Source of the DNA: VAZQ01 sp963712565
Lineage (GTDB): Bacteria; Pseudomonadota; Alphaproteobacteria; Rhizobiales; Xanthobacteraceae
NCBI GenBank assembly: GCA_963712565.1
Contig: CAVQIP010000033.1
Span: 62,001 to 126,000 of the forward strand
Length of the DNA stretch: 64,000 bases
Reading direction: 5' to 3'
Made by a program: the position numbers and the translations under genes. The notes beneath the pieces were generated by a model. That model had not been told where the DNA came from. It saw only the letters and a program-made list of their open reading frames with translations, and ran no database searches. This document shows, piece after piece, positions 1 to 9,285 of this stretch. The first letter of the stretch is position 1. Each line of letters begins with the position of its first letter.

Positions 1-924
1 CTGGTCGGCCGGCTCGAGCAGGCCGTCCACTTCGCCAACCGGATGGTGATGGACGCGCCGCGGATCGCGGAGTTCTTCGAGGTGCTCGACACCGAGCCGG
101 CAGTGCGCGACCGTCCCGACGCAATGGATCCCGGCCGCATGCACGGCCTGGTGGAATTCAAGGACGTCTCTTTCTCCTACGATGGCAAACGCCCGGCGGT
201 TGCCGACCTCAGCTTCACCGCGCTGCCCGGCGAAACTGTCGCCCTCGTCGGTGCGACCGGAGCCGGCAAATCGACGGCGCTCGCCCTGCTGCACCGCGCC
301 TTCGACCCGCAATCGGGCACGGTGCGAATCGACGGCATGGACATTCGCGCGCTCACGTTGACCGGTCTGCGGCGCAATATCGGCGTCGTGTTTCAGGAGG
401 TTCTGCTGTTCAACCGCTCGATCGCCGAGAACCTGCGGGTCGGCAAGCCCGACGCAACCGAGGAAGAACTGCGCGCCGCCTGCGAACGGGCGCAGATTCT
501 CGACGTCATCGAGCGCCTGCCCCAGGGTTTTGAGACCAACGCCGGCGAACGGGGCCGTTTGTTCTCCGGCGGCGAGCGCCAACGCCTGTCAATCGCCCGG
601 GCGCTGCTCAAGGATCCCCCGATCCTCATCCTCGACGAAGCCACGAGCGCGCTCGACGCGCTCACCGAAGCCAGAGTTCAGGCCGCGCTCGCCGAAGTCA
701 TGAAGAACCGCACCACCTTCGTGATCGCGCACAGGCTGGCCACCATCCGCAACGCCAACCGCATCCTGGTGTTTCAGGGCGGCCGCATCATCGAGACCGG
801 CACCTTCGACGAACTGACGAGACTCGGCGGTCACTTTGCCGAACTCGCCAGGAGCCAGTTCATGGCGACTGAAACGGCAAAGACCCGGCATCAACAAGCG
901 AGCGGCGAGCCGGTAGAAATCTAG
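1..924 (+). CDS. ndvA: Cyclic beta-1,2-glucan ABC exporter, C-terminal part (NdvA/ChvA type)
   Basis: This is the last 307 residues of an ABC exporter whose start lies before the window; the frame is open from base 1. The visible part is the end of the membrane domain plus the nucleotide-binding domain: Walker A GATGAGKST, Q-loop in VVFQEVLLFN, signature SGGERQRLS, Walker B ILILDEATSALD and H-loop VIAHRLAT. The linker MDAPRIAEFFEVLD and the wording around the ATPase match what I know of NdvA/ChvA, the inner-membrane exporter of periplasmic cyclic glucans in Hyphomicrobiales. Another MsbA-like exporter is the main alternative. A palindromic repeat follows the stop codon. Confidence 0.85.
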   Translation: MVGRLEQAVHFANRMVMDAPRIAEFFEVLDTEPAVRDRPDAMDPGRMHGLVEFKDVSFSYDGKRPAVADLSFTALPGETVALVGATGAGKSTALALLHRAFDPQSGTVRIDGMDIRALTLTGLRRNIGVVFQEVLLFNRSIAENLRVGKPDATEEELRAACERAQILDVIERLPQGFETNAGERGRLFSGGERQRLSIARALLKDPPILILDEATSALDALTEARVQAALAEVMKNRTTFVIAHRLATIRNANRILVFQGGRIIETGTFDELTRLGGHFAELARSQFMATETAKTRHQQASGEPVEI

Positions 925-926
925 CT

Positions 927-971
927 GCATGTTGCGGAAAAGTCGGAACCGGTTTTCCAGACAAAACATGC
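927..971. repeat. Intergenic palindrome with GGAAAA/TTTTCC core
   Basis: Outer arms GCATGTT (927-933) and AACATGC (965-971) pair perfectly, and inner arms GGAAAA (936-941) and TTTTCC (953-958) also pair. It lies three bases after the exporter stop. I recall very similar palindromes dispersed in Bradyrhizobium and related genomes. Here it may also act as a weak terminator, but there is no T-run. Confidence 0.6.
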
Positions 972-990
972 GCAAGATCGAAGGCTCAGC

Positions 991-1023
991 AGCGCATCAC
1001 GATTCAACCAATCGGGACGCGCT
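991..1023. repeat. Intergenic inverted repeat, AGCGCATC type
   Basis: Arms 991-1004 and 1010-1023 match at 12 of 14 positions around a 5-base spacer. The half-sequence GCGCATCCCGATTGGGT recurs directly after two other stop codons in this window, near 15,493 and 53,189, so it is a dispersed element rather than an operator for one gene. Confidence 0.5.
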
Positions 1024-1027
1024 CTAA

Positions 1028-2395
1028 ATGCCTCTCCCCGCAATGCCGTTTTGGCGGCGCGCGGCTGCTCATCCGCTCGCGACCACGTTCGTCCTCGCCC
1101 TGCTCGTCCGCCTGATCAACCTCGCATTGCTCGGCGGCAACGACGCTTTCTTCGCGGAGCAGGACGCCCACGCCTACTGGCGGCTGGGCTCCGAGTTGGC
1201 GCAGCCCGACAGGTTTTGGCCGACGCTCTCGTCGCTGACCGAGCGCATGCCGCTCTATCCGCTGCTGTTGGCGGGCGTCCGGCATGCCTTGGGAAGCAAT
1301 CCCGCAATGGTGGCGATCATTCAGGCCGTCATCGATGCCGGAACCTGCGCGCTCATCGCCGCGCTCGGCGCCCTGATCTCACCGCTCACCGGGTTGATCG
1401 CGGGCATTCTCGCCGCGCTGTCGGCGACGCTCGTCGTATTCAGTTCGCAAATCCTGACCGATTCGCTTTTTCTCTTCTTCTTCACGCTGATGCTGCTCGC
1501 TAGCACGCATTTCCTGCTTCGCCCGACGGCTGGGCTCGCCGCGTTAGCCGGCCTTGCCGGCGGGCTCGCGCTTGCCACCCGACCCGTCGTCGCCGCGCTG
1601 CTGGCAGCGGCAGTGCCGCTCGTCTTCATCATCGCGCTCGTGCGTCGGCGCAGCCTCGCGCCCGCGCTTGCCGCCACCCTGCTGTTCGCGATCGGCGCCG
1701 TGGCGCCGATCGCGCCGGTGTGGCTGCGCAATGTCGTCCATTACGGCAGTTTCGCCCTGAGCTCGCAACCCGGCGATCACCTCGCCACCTGGATCGTCCC
1801 GCTGGTGACCGAGCGCGCCGACGGCACGCCCTACCAAGCCACCGTGGATCGCATGGAAGCTCGCTACCAGCAGCGTCTGGCCGAGCGAGCAAGGCTCGCG
1901 GCCGATCCGTTCCAGCGCGCGGCAGTAAAGTCCGAGCTGGCGTGGGAAGAGATGGCGCGCCTGCCGCTTTCGGCGTACGCCGAAGCTTGGCTCGAGGGCA
2001 TGGCGATGAATCTTGCCGCGCCGGCGCTGCTCGCCGACCCTCGCGTGCGCGCGCTACCCAAGCCGAGCTTCTACAACACGCCCGGCGTCAGCCTGTGGCA
2101 AAAGGCGCGGACCTATCTGTTCGACGATCCCGGACGCTACCAACTGCTGCTGATCGCCGGGCTCGTCGCCATGCTGCCCTTCCTCGTGCTCGAAGCCGTC
2201 GGTTTCGTGCTGCTGGCGCGGACGCTGCCGTGGGCCGCAGTACTGGCGGGCGGCGTGCTCGCCTATTTCCTGCTGATCAACGGGCCGGTGGCGACGCCCA
2301 AATACCGCCTCCCGATGGAGCCGGTGCTGATCCTGTTGGCTGCCATTCCATTGGCGCGCTTGATCGAGCGATGGGGCGGAGATCGGTCGGGTTAA
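1028..2395 (+). CDS. Polytopic membrane glycosyltransferase, GT39/ArnT-like
   Basis: A 455-residue inner-membrane protein with a first membrane segment near residues 14-34, a loop containing the acidic pair in AEQDAHAYW (about residues 44-52), roughly ten further hydrophobic segments and a short C-terminal tail. A short loop with acidic residues after TM1 is typical of the dolichyl-phosphate-mannose mannosyltransferase/ArnT superfamily, which moves sugars from lipid carriers on the periplasmic side. The acceptor and sugar cannot be read from the sequence. ATG at 1028 is the only good start; the gene stands alone between repeats and a convergent thiolase gene. Confidence 0.65.
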   Translation: MPLPAMPFWRRAAAHPLATTFVLALLVRLINLALLGGNDAFFAEQDAHAYWRLGSELAQPDRFWPTLSSLTERMPLYPLLLAGVRHALGSNPAMVAIIQAVIDAGTCALIAALGALISPLTGLIAGILAALSATLVVFSSQILTDSLFLFFFTLMLLASTHFLLRPTAGLAALAGLAGGLALATRPVVAALLAAAVPLVFIIALVRRRSLAPALAATLLFAIGAVAPIAPVWLRNVVHYGSFALSSQPGDHLATWIVPLVTERADGTPYQATVDRMEARYQQRLAERARLAADPFQRAAVKSELAWEEMARLPLSAYAEAWLEGMAMNLAAPALLADPRVRALPKPSFYNTPGVSLWQKARTYLFDDPGRYQLLLIAGLVAMLPFLVLEAVGFVLLARTLPWAAVLAGGVLAYFLLINGPVATPKYRLPMEPVLILLAAIPLARLIERWGGDRSG

Positions 2396-2449
2396 CGCGC
2401 CTGCGCAGGCGTGTCGGCCATGACAAGGTTGCGCCGGCCTTCGCGCGGA

Positions 2450-3616
2450 TCATTTGATCCGTTCGAGGATGCTCACATAGTTCGCGACCGCCGTGCCGCC
2501 CATGTTGTAGATGCCACCGAGCCTGGCGTTGCTCACTTGCATGTCGCCGGCTGTACCCATGAGCTGCATCGCCGTGAGCGCGTGCATCGACACGCCGGTG
2601 GCGCCGATGGGGTGGCCCTTGGCCTTGAGCCCGCCCGACGGATTGACCGGCAACGGTCCGGTCTTTTCGGTGAGGCCCTCCGCCACGGCGCGCGCGCCCT
2701 GTCCCTCGGGGACAAGTCCCATCGCCTCGTATTCGATCAGTTCGGCAATGGTGAAGCAGTCATGGGTCTCGACGAAAGACAGATCGCGCAGTGCGATGCC
2801 CGCGTGCGCGAGCGCACGCTTCCAGGCCTCGGCGCAGCCTTCGAGCTTGAGCACGTCGCGCTTCGACATCGGCAGGAAGTCCTGGACATGTTCGGAAGCG
2901 CGAAATGCGACCGCCTTGCCGAGCTTGAGCGCGGTTTCGACATCGGCCAAGACCACGGCGGCGGCGCCATCGGACACGAGCGAGCAGTCCGTGCGTTTGA
3001 GCGGGCCGGCGACGCGCGGATTCTTCTCGCTCTCGGTGCGGCAAAACTGATAGCCGAGATCCTTGCGGATCTGGGCGTAGGGATTGCCCACACCGTTCTT
3101 GTGGTTCTTGGCGGCGATGCGCGCGAGCGCGTCGGATTGGTCGCCCCAACGTTGGAAATAGCGCGCGGCGATCTGGCCGAAGATGCCGGCGAAGCCGCCC
3201 TCGATATCGGCCTCCTCGCGCACGTAGGACGCCTTGAGCAAGTTGCGCCCGATCTCGGCCGCGGGCGTCGTGGTCATCTGCTCGGCGCCGACCACCAGCA
3301 CGAGGCGGGCAGCCTTGGCCGCGATCGCCTTGAGGCCCTGATGCACGGCGGCGGAACCGGTGGCACAGGCATTCTCGACCCGGCTGGCGCGCTTGAAGCG
3401 CAAATTGGGCGAGGCCTGGAGGACCAGCGAAGCGGTAAAATCCTGCGCCGAGAAGCCGGCATTGAAATGACCGAGCACGATCTCGTCGATGTCGCCGGCC
3501 GCGACCCCGGCATCGGCGAGCGCGTCCTGGGCGACCCGCACGATCAGGCTCTCCACCGTCTCGCCCTCGAGGCGGCCGAAGGGCGTATGCGCCCACCCCA
3601 CGATGCAAGCCGTCAC
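2450..3616 (-). CDS. Thiolase / acetyl-CoA acetyltransferase family protein
   Basis: A 388-residue thiolase-fold enzyme. The N-terminal half has the nucleophile cysteine in ENACATGSAAV, and the C-terminal half has THDCF and the NPSGGLKAKGHPIGATG motif with the second catalytic histidine. The sequence style is that of the SCP-x/lipid-transfer-like thiolases that cleave or form 3-oxoacyl-CoA, often of unusual acyl chains, rather than PhaA. The start is GTG at 3616 because AGGAGG lies six bases upstream; an upstream in-frame ATG at 3679 has no such site. It is a single gene between convergent and divergent neighbours. Confidence 0.85.
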   Translation of the reverse strand: MTACIVGWAHTPFGRLEGETVESLIVRVAQDALADAGVAAGDIDEIVLGHFNAGFSAQDFTASLVLQASPNLRFKRASRVENACATGSAAVHQGLKAIAAKAARLVLVVGAEQMTTTPAAEIGRNLLKASYVREEADIEGGFAGIFGQIAARYFQRWGDQSDALARIAAKNHKNGVGNPYAQIRKDLGYQFCRTESEKNPRVAGPLKRTDCSLVSDGAAAVVLADVETALKLGKAVAFRASEHVQDFLPMSKRDVLKLEGCAEAWKRALAHAGIALRDLSFVETHDCFTIAELIEYEAMGLVPEGQGARAVAEGLTEKTGPLPVNPSGGLKAKGHPIGATGVSMHALTAMQLMGTAGDMQVSNARLGGIYNMGGTAVANYVSILERIK

Positions 3617-3864
3617 GGCGACCTCCTGTCGATTCGACCCGGATTGCGATTCCCGGCCATTGTGGTGGAAACGCAACACCCGGGCGAGTCCGGCCTAACC
3701 TGCCGAATTTTGGACGTTTTCTTTTATCATTAACTGCGTGTTGTCGGCATGAGCGTAGTGACCCGGGGCTTCCCGCTTTTGCCTTTCAGCCACCATCGGC
3801 TTAGACAGACTCTTCCTGGCTGTACAGCGTTCCCGAGGCCCGCCGAACGATCGGACCCCGAGCC

Positions 3865-5337
3865 GTGAGATTTTCGACGCGATCGTCAGCTGCGCGGATC
3901 CTGATGTGGGCGGGCATTGCTTGCGCCGCAACCGGGGTCGCGGTGACGTCCGCGGCGGCCGAGGCCCTGCTGGTGATCGAAGCCGAAAGCGGCAAGGTGC
4001 TGTTCGCCCACGATGCCGGCCATCCGTGGTATCCGGCCTCCGTCACCAAGCTGATGACCGCCTACGTGACGCTGCGCGCGGTCAAGGAGGGGCGGCTCGA
4101 CCTCGACACCCCGCTCACGGTCTCGTCCACCGCCGCGGCGCAGGCGCCGGTCAAGATGGGATTCCGCCCCGGCACCGTGGTCACGGTCGACAACGCGCTC
4201 AAGATGCTGATGGTCAAATCGGCAAACGACATGGCGGTCGTGCTCGCCGAGGGCGTCGCCGGCTCGATCGAGAATTTCGCCGATGAGATGAACGGACATG
4301 CGCGTCGCCTCGGCATGATCCAGTCGAGCTTCGTCAATCCCAACGGCTTGCCCGCCGACGACCAGATCGTCTCCGCGCGCGACATGGCCATTCTCGCACG
4401 CGCGCTGATCCGCGAAATGCCGGAATACGATTACTACTGGCACCTGCCGGGCATCCGCATGGGCAAGATGGTGCAGCGGAACTACAATACGCTGATCGGC
4501 CGCTATCCCGGCGCCGACGGCATGAAGACCGGCTTCATCTGCGCCTCCGGTTTCAACCTCGTCGCCTCCGCCACGCGCGACGGCAGGCGGCTGATCGCCG
4601 TCGTGCTGGGCGCTCCCTCGTCGGCGGCGCGCGCCATGAAGGCCGCGCAGCTTCTGGAACGCGGCTTCAACAGCCAGAGCGGGCTGTCGTGGCTGATGCC
4701 GCAGCTCGGCACCGTCGAATGGCTGCAGCCGGTCGACGCGGCGCCACCGAACCTGCGCGACGAAATGTGCGGGGGTCACCGCAAGCGCCCGGCCACCGAG
4801 GATGAGGACGACGTCGCCGCCAATGCCGGCCCGGACTCGCCCTACGCGGTCTTCCTCTCGAGCCTGCGGCCGCCGAAGGCCAAGGGCGCCACGCTCCTGC
4901 AAGAGGTCAAGATGGGCGAGCCGGTGCTCGTCTATACCGGCACCAAACCGCCGGCCCCGGGAGCGCAGGCGGCGAGCGAGTCGAAACCCGCCAAGAAGAA
5001 GACGATCGCGATCAAGCCGCCGGCAGCCAAGGACGGTGCTTCGGCGACAGCCGCTGCCACCTCGACCGGTGACGGCGCGGCGGTAAAGCCGAAGCCGAAG
5101 AAGCCCGCGGCCAAGGACGCAGCCGCCGCCCCATCGTCCGGCGATGGCGCCGCGGCAAAGCCCAAGCCCAAGAAGCCTGCGCCCAAGGACGCGGCCAAGG
5201 ACGGCGCAGCGCCGACCGCCGCTGCCACCTCGTCCGGCGAGGGGGCCGCAGCGAAGCCGAAGCCGAAGAAGCCTGCGCCCAAACCCGCGCCCACGGTCAT
5301 CACCCCGACGGTCCAACAGACTTCGCACGCGCAATGA
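3865..5337 (+). CDS. D-alanyl-D-alanine carboxypeptidase (peptidase S11, PBP5/6-like) with repetitive basic tail
   Basis: A 490-residue exported enzyme that trims the terminal D-Ala of peptidoglycan stem peptides. It has a signal peptide ending about residue 32, then the three serine-transferase motifs: SVTK (S59-K62), SAN (119-121) and KTG (221-223). After the catalytic region, residues 370-490 form a Lys/Pro/Ala-rich tail with three copies of KPKPKKPA separated by Ala/Asp/Gly-rich linkers, in place of the usual amphipathic membrane anchor. The start is GTG at 3865; ATG at 3904 would cut into the signal peptide. The tail may bind anionic wall or envelope polymers. Confidence 0.9.
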   Translation: MRFSTRSSAARILMWAGIACAATGVAVTSAAAEALLVIEAESGKVLFAHDAGHPWYPASVTKLMTAYVTLRAVKEGRLDLDTPLTVSSTAAAQAPVKMGFRPGTVVTVDNALKMLMVKSANDMAVVLAEGVAGSIENFADEMNGHARRLGMIQSSFVNPNGLPADDQIVSARDMAILARALIREMPEYDYYWHLPGIRMGKMVQRNYNTLIGRYPGADGMKTGFICASGFNLVASATRDGRRLIAVVLGAPSSAARAMKAAQLLERGFNSQSGLSWLMPQLGTVEWLQPVDAAPPNLRDEMCGGHRKRPATEDEDDVAANAGPDSPYAVFLSSLRPPKAKGATLLQEVKMGEPVLVYTGTKPPAPGAQAASESKPAKKKTIAIKPPAAKDGASATAAATSTGDGAAVKPKPKKPAAKDAAAAPSSGDGAAAKPKPKKPAPKDAAKDGAAPTAAATSSGEGAAAKPKPKKPAPKPAPTVITPTVQQTSHAQ

Positions 5338-5397
5338 CCGCGGCCGGCGTGCCGCGCGCCAGCTTCTCCCGTTGGCCGCATTTCCCACGGAATACCG

Positions 5398-6588
5398 GTG
5401 GCCGCCTTTCCTGAAAATGCGCTCGGCCCGGTCGAGCCCGTCCCCTTGACCGTGCTGACCGGCTTCCTCGGCGCCGGCAAGACCTCGCTGCTCAATCGCT
5501 TGGTCAGCGACCCTGCGCTGGCAGAGACCGCGGTGATCATCAACGAGTTCGGCGAGATCGGCCTCGACCATCTGCTGGTCAAGCCGATCCGCGACGGCGT
5601 CGTGCTGCTGCAAAGCGGGTGCCTGTGCTGCACCTTGCGGGGCGACCTCGTCGACGCGCTCGAGCAGCTGTTGCGCGACCTCGACAACGGCCGTGCGATC
5701 TTTCGCCGCGTGATCCTGGAGACCACCGGGCTCGCCGACCCGGCGCCGCTACTGCAGACGGCGATGGCGCACCCCTATCTGGTGCTGCGCTACCGGCTCG
5801 ACGGGGTGATCACCGTGGTCGACGCAGTGAACGGTGCGGCGACGCTCGATGCGCACATGGAAGCGGTGAAGCAAGTCGCGGTCGCGGATCGCATCGTGCT
5901 CACCAAGACCGACCTCCTCGTCACGCCGGAGGACCTGCGCAGGCAGGAGGCCCTCACCGTCCGCCTGCGCGCGCTCAATCCAGCCGCGCCCATGCTCGAC
6001 GCCGCGGCGCAGGAGGCAACGCCCGAGCGCCTGCTCGCCTGCGGCCTGTTCGATCCCGCCCGCAAGATTCCCGACGTCAAGACCTGGCTCGCGGCCGAGG
6101 CCTATGCCGACAGCGAATCCCGTCATTCCGGTCCGCACGCGCACGGTCGCAACCACCACGGCGACCCCGGTGCCGGCGCTCACCATCACGATGTGAACCG
6201 CCACGACGACCGCATCCGCGCCTTCGCCTTCGCCACCGAGGCCGCGATCCCGGCGGCCATGTTCGAGCTGTTCCTCGAGCTGGTGCGCTCGCTGTATGGT
6301 CCCAATCTGCTGCGGCTCAAGGGCATCGTGAAGCTGCAGGAGACGCCGGCAAGCCCCGTGGTCATTCACGGCGTGCAGCATGTTTTTCATCCGGCGGTGC
6401 GGCTGGCGGGCTGGCCCGATGGCGATGAGCGCACCCGCATCGTGCTGATCACCCGCGATCTCGAGCCCGACGCGGTCAAGCGTTTGTTCGACGCCTTCCT
6501 CGGCGCCGGCGGCGGCGGACCCGACCTGCCCGATCGTGCCGCGCTGTTCGACAATCCGCTCGTCCCGTTCGGCGGCCGCGACCGCTGA
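5398..6588 (+). CDS. CobW/COG0523-family metal-chaperone GTPase
   Basis: A 396-residue G3E-family P-loop GTPase. Walker A is GFLGAGKTS (about residues 22-30), the family metal-binding CLCC motif is at residues 75-78, Walker B region is ETTGLADP and the guanine-specificity motif is TKTD. A His-rich loop (about residues 241-273, including HHHD) is followed by the CobW C-terminal domain. COG0523 proteins hand zinc, cobalt or similar metals to client enzymes; the His loop fits metal storage. The start is GTG at 5398. No Zur box or cobalamin gene was seen nearby, so the metal is not decided. Confidence 0.85.
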   Translation: MAAFPENALGPVEPVPLTVLTGFLGAGKTSLLNRLVSDPALAETAVIINEFGEIGLDHLLVKPIRDGVVLLQSGCLCCTLRGDLVDALEQLLRDLDNGRAIFRRVILETTGLADPAPLLQTAMAHPYLVLRYRLDGVITVVDAVNGAATLDAHMEAVKQVAVADRIVLTKTDLLVTPEDLRRQEALTVRLRALNPAAPMLDAAAQEATPERLLACGLFDPARKIPDVKTWLAAEAYADSESRHSGPHAHGRNHHGDPGAGAHHHDVNRHDDRIRAFAFATEAAIPAAMFELFLELVRSLYGPNLLRLKGIVKLQETPASPVVIHGVQHVFHPAVRLAGWPDGDERTRIVLITRDLEPDAVKRLFDAFLGAGGGGPDLPDRAALFDNPLVPFGGRDR

Positions 6589-6713
6589 CGGCCGCTTCTG
6601 CGGCGCTCCGCAACGCGCTCGACGGCGCGTTTTGACGCCTTGCCACCCCCGGGTCCGGTGCCCGATGCTCCCGCCGCGCGGGCGGCGAGTCGCGGCACCC
6701 GCCGGGAAGCGAC

Positions 6714-8512
6714 ATGGCTTTTATCGAGCGGGTGACGGCGGAGCTGGCCAGCCTCAAGGGTGCGTTGCGCACCCTCAAGATGACCACGCCGATCGCCAAG
6801 AACCCGACCCGGGTGTTTCCGCAGGTGATCTCGGAGCTCGCGGACACGTACGGCAGCGCGCCGGCACTGCTCTCCGATCGCGAACGTTCAGCTACCGCGA
6901 GCTTGCGGCGCGCTCCAATCGCTATGCGCGCTGGGCGCTGGCGCAGGGCCTGCGCAAGGGCGACACGGTCTGCCTGATGATGCCGGGCCGGCCCGAATTC
7001 CTGGCGCTGTGGATCGGCGTCACCCGGGTCGGCGGCGTGGTCGCGCTCATCAACACCCACCTGACCGGCCTGGCGCTGGCCCACAACATCAACATGGTGA
7101 GCCCGAAGCACATCATCGTGGCCGGGGAATTGTTCGCGTCGCTGGAGACTGCGCGCCTGCACATTACCGGCGACGCCAAGGTCTGGCTGCACGGCGAGGC
7201 CAGCGCCAATTTCGCGCGCATCGATCGCGAGGTCGACGGCCTTCCCGGCGACGAGCTCGCAGCATCCGAGCGCCGCCCGCTCACCATCGAGGATCGCGCG
7301 CTCTACATCTATACCTCGGGCACGACCGGCCTGCCGAAGGCCGCCAACGTGAATCACTATCGCGTGATGCTCGCGAGCTTTGCCTTCGCCGGCGTCATGG
7401 ACACGCGCGCCAGCGACCGCATGTACGACTGCCTGCCGCTCTATCACACCGCCGGCGGCGTGCTCGCGACCGGCGCGCTTCTGGTCCGGGGCGGGTCGGT
7501 GGTGATCCGCGACAAATTTTCCGCGCGCGAGTTCTGGGACGACGTCGTGCGCTGGGATTGCACCTGCTTCCAGTATATCGGCGAACTCTGCCGCTACCTC
7601 ATCAACTCGCCGCCGAACCCGAACGAGCGCGCGCACCGGCTGCGGCTGGCTTGCGGCAACGGCCTGCGCCCCGACGTCTGGCCGGAATTCAAGAAGCGCT
7701 TTCGAATTCCGCAAATCATCGAGTTCTACGCCGCGACCGAGGGCAACGTCTCGCTGTTCAATTTCGACGGCAAGGAGGGCGCGGTCGGCCGGCTTCCCTG
7801 GTGGATCGCCGCCCGCTTCCCGACCAAGATCGTCCGCTTCGACGTGGAGCTGCAACAGCCGGTCCGCGACCAGCGCGGGTTCTGCATCGAATGCGCCGTC
7901 GACGAGCCGGGCGAGGTGATCGGCAAGATCATGAAGGACGCATCGAGGCCCGGCCAACGATTCGAGGGCTATGCGAGCGAGGCCGAGACCGACAAGAAGA
8001 TCCTGCGCGACGTGTTCGAGAAAGGCGACCTCTGGTTCCGCACCGGCGATCTCATGCGCAAGGACAAGAACGGTTACTTCTATTTCATCGACCGCATCGG
8101 CGACACCTTCCGGTGGAAAGGGGAGAACGTATCGACCACCGAGGTCGAGGAAGCGCTCGGACAATTCGACGGCATTCTGGAGGCCAATGTCTACGGCGTT
8201 CGCATTCCCGGCCATGACGGTCGCGCCGGCATGGCCGGGATCGTCGCGCAAGACAATCTCAACTTGACGGCGCTTCACGACCATCTGGCGGAGCGGCTGC
8301 CGGAATACGCGCGGCCGGTGTTCCTGCGCCTCCGTCAGGACAACGACGTCACCACGACCTTCAAGCAGAAGAAGATCAGCGTCGTGAAGGATGGGTTCGA
8401 TCCCAGCCGCACCCTCGATCCGATCTATTTCAACGACCCCCAGCGGAAGGCATTCGTGCGGGTCGACGCCCCGCTGTATGAGCAGATCAATGCCGGACAG
8501 ATCAGACTATGA
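6714..8512 (+). pseudogene. Fatty acyl-CoA synthetase, FATP/FadD6 type, interrupted by a one-base frameshift
   Basis: An AMP-dependent synthetase for long or very long chain fatty acids, about 600 residues when repaired. ATG at 6714 begins MAFIERVTAELASLKG and continues in frame to LLSDRER near 6888. The rest, beginning TFSYRELAARSNRYARW, is in the next frame and runs to 8512. Adding one base near 6886 restores a continuous LLSDRERFSYRELAAR. The downstream part keeps the ATP-binding YTSGTTGLPKAAN, the FYAATEGN motif and RTGDL. The break is either a real mutation or a sequencing error. The gene follows cobW by 125 bases. Confidence 0.8.
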
Positions 8513-8536
8513 TCGGCGACCAATGACCGGCCACCC

Positions 8537-9109
8537 ATGAGCGACGATGTGGACCTCGGCAACACCGAGATGATCGGCCCCCTGGACGTGCTCGCATTCT
8601 GGCGCGCGGTCGGCCCGGACAAGTGGTTCAAGAAGGATTCTGCCCTCGATTCCGAGATCGCGGGGCGCTTTATCGCGGTTTGGCGCGCCGCCAGCGGCGG
8701 CGAGCTCGCGCACTGGGAGGAAACGGCGGAGGGCGCGCTCGCGCTCGTCATCGTGCTCGACCAGTTTCCGCGCAACATGTTTCGCGGGCAGGCCCGGACC
8801 TACGCGGCCGACGCAGCCGCCCGCGCCGTCGCCGACCGCGCAATCGGCCGCGGCTTCGACGGGCAGGTCGCGCATCTCGACCGGCGGTTCTTCTATCTGC
8901 CGTTCATGCATTCGGAAAATCTCGCCGATCAGCAACGCTGCCTGCAGCTGGCGCGCGGCTATGGCGATGATGAATTCACGACATATGCCGAGCAGCATGC
9001 CGACATCGTCCGCCGCTTCGGGCGGTTCCCGCACCGCAACGCGCTGTTGGGTCGCTCCACTTCGCCTGAGGAGCGCGCTTTTCTCGACGCCGGCGGTTTC
9101 TCCGGCTGA
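8537..9109 (+). CDS. DUF924 family protein
   Basis: A 190-residue cytoplasmic, mostly helical protein. It begins with the family-typical IGPLDVLAFWRAVGPDKWF and contains LVIVLDQFPRNMFRG and FFYLPFMHSEN, both hallmarks of the DUF924/COG3803 family, whose fold is TPR-like and whose role is unknown. It starts 24 bases after the acyl-CoA synthetase stop and may be cotranscribed. Length is normal for the family and there is no signal peptide. Confidence 0.85.
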   Translation: MSDDVDLGNTEMIGPLDVLAFWRAVGPDKWFKKDSALDSEIAGRFIAVWRAASGGELAHWEETAEGALALVIVLDQFPRNMFRGQARTYAADAAARAVADRAIGRGFDGQVAHLDRRFFYLPFMHSENLADQQRCLQLARGYGDDEFTTYAEQHADIVRRFGRFPHRNALLGRSTSPEERAFLDAGGFSG

Positions 9110-9285
9110 GCGCCCAGCTGCCGCCAAGTCCCGCCCGCGGGCGCAAGAGCACAGAGACTTTTCGCGCATGGAGCTGTGAATGATGGATACACTCTGCTTG
9201 CGGCAGGCAAGGACGCAAGTTTCACTTTTCGCATAGAATTATCCCGACCGTAGGCAAGCTCGCGTTGTTGGATGGTGATCCATCG

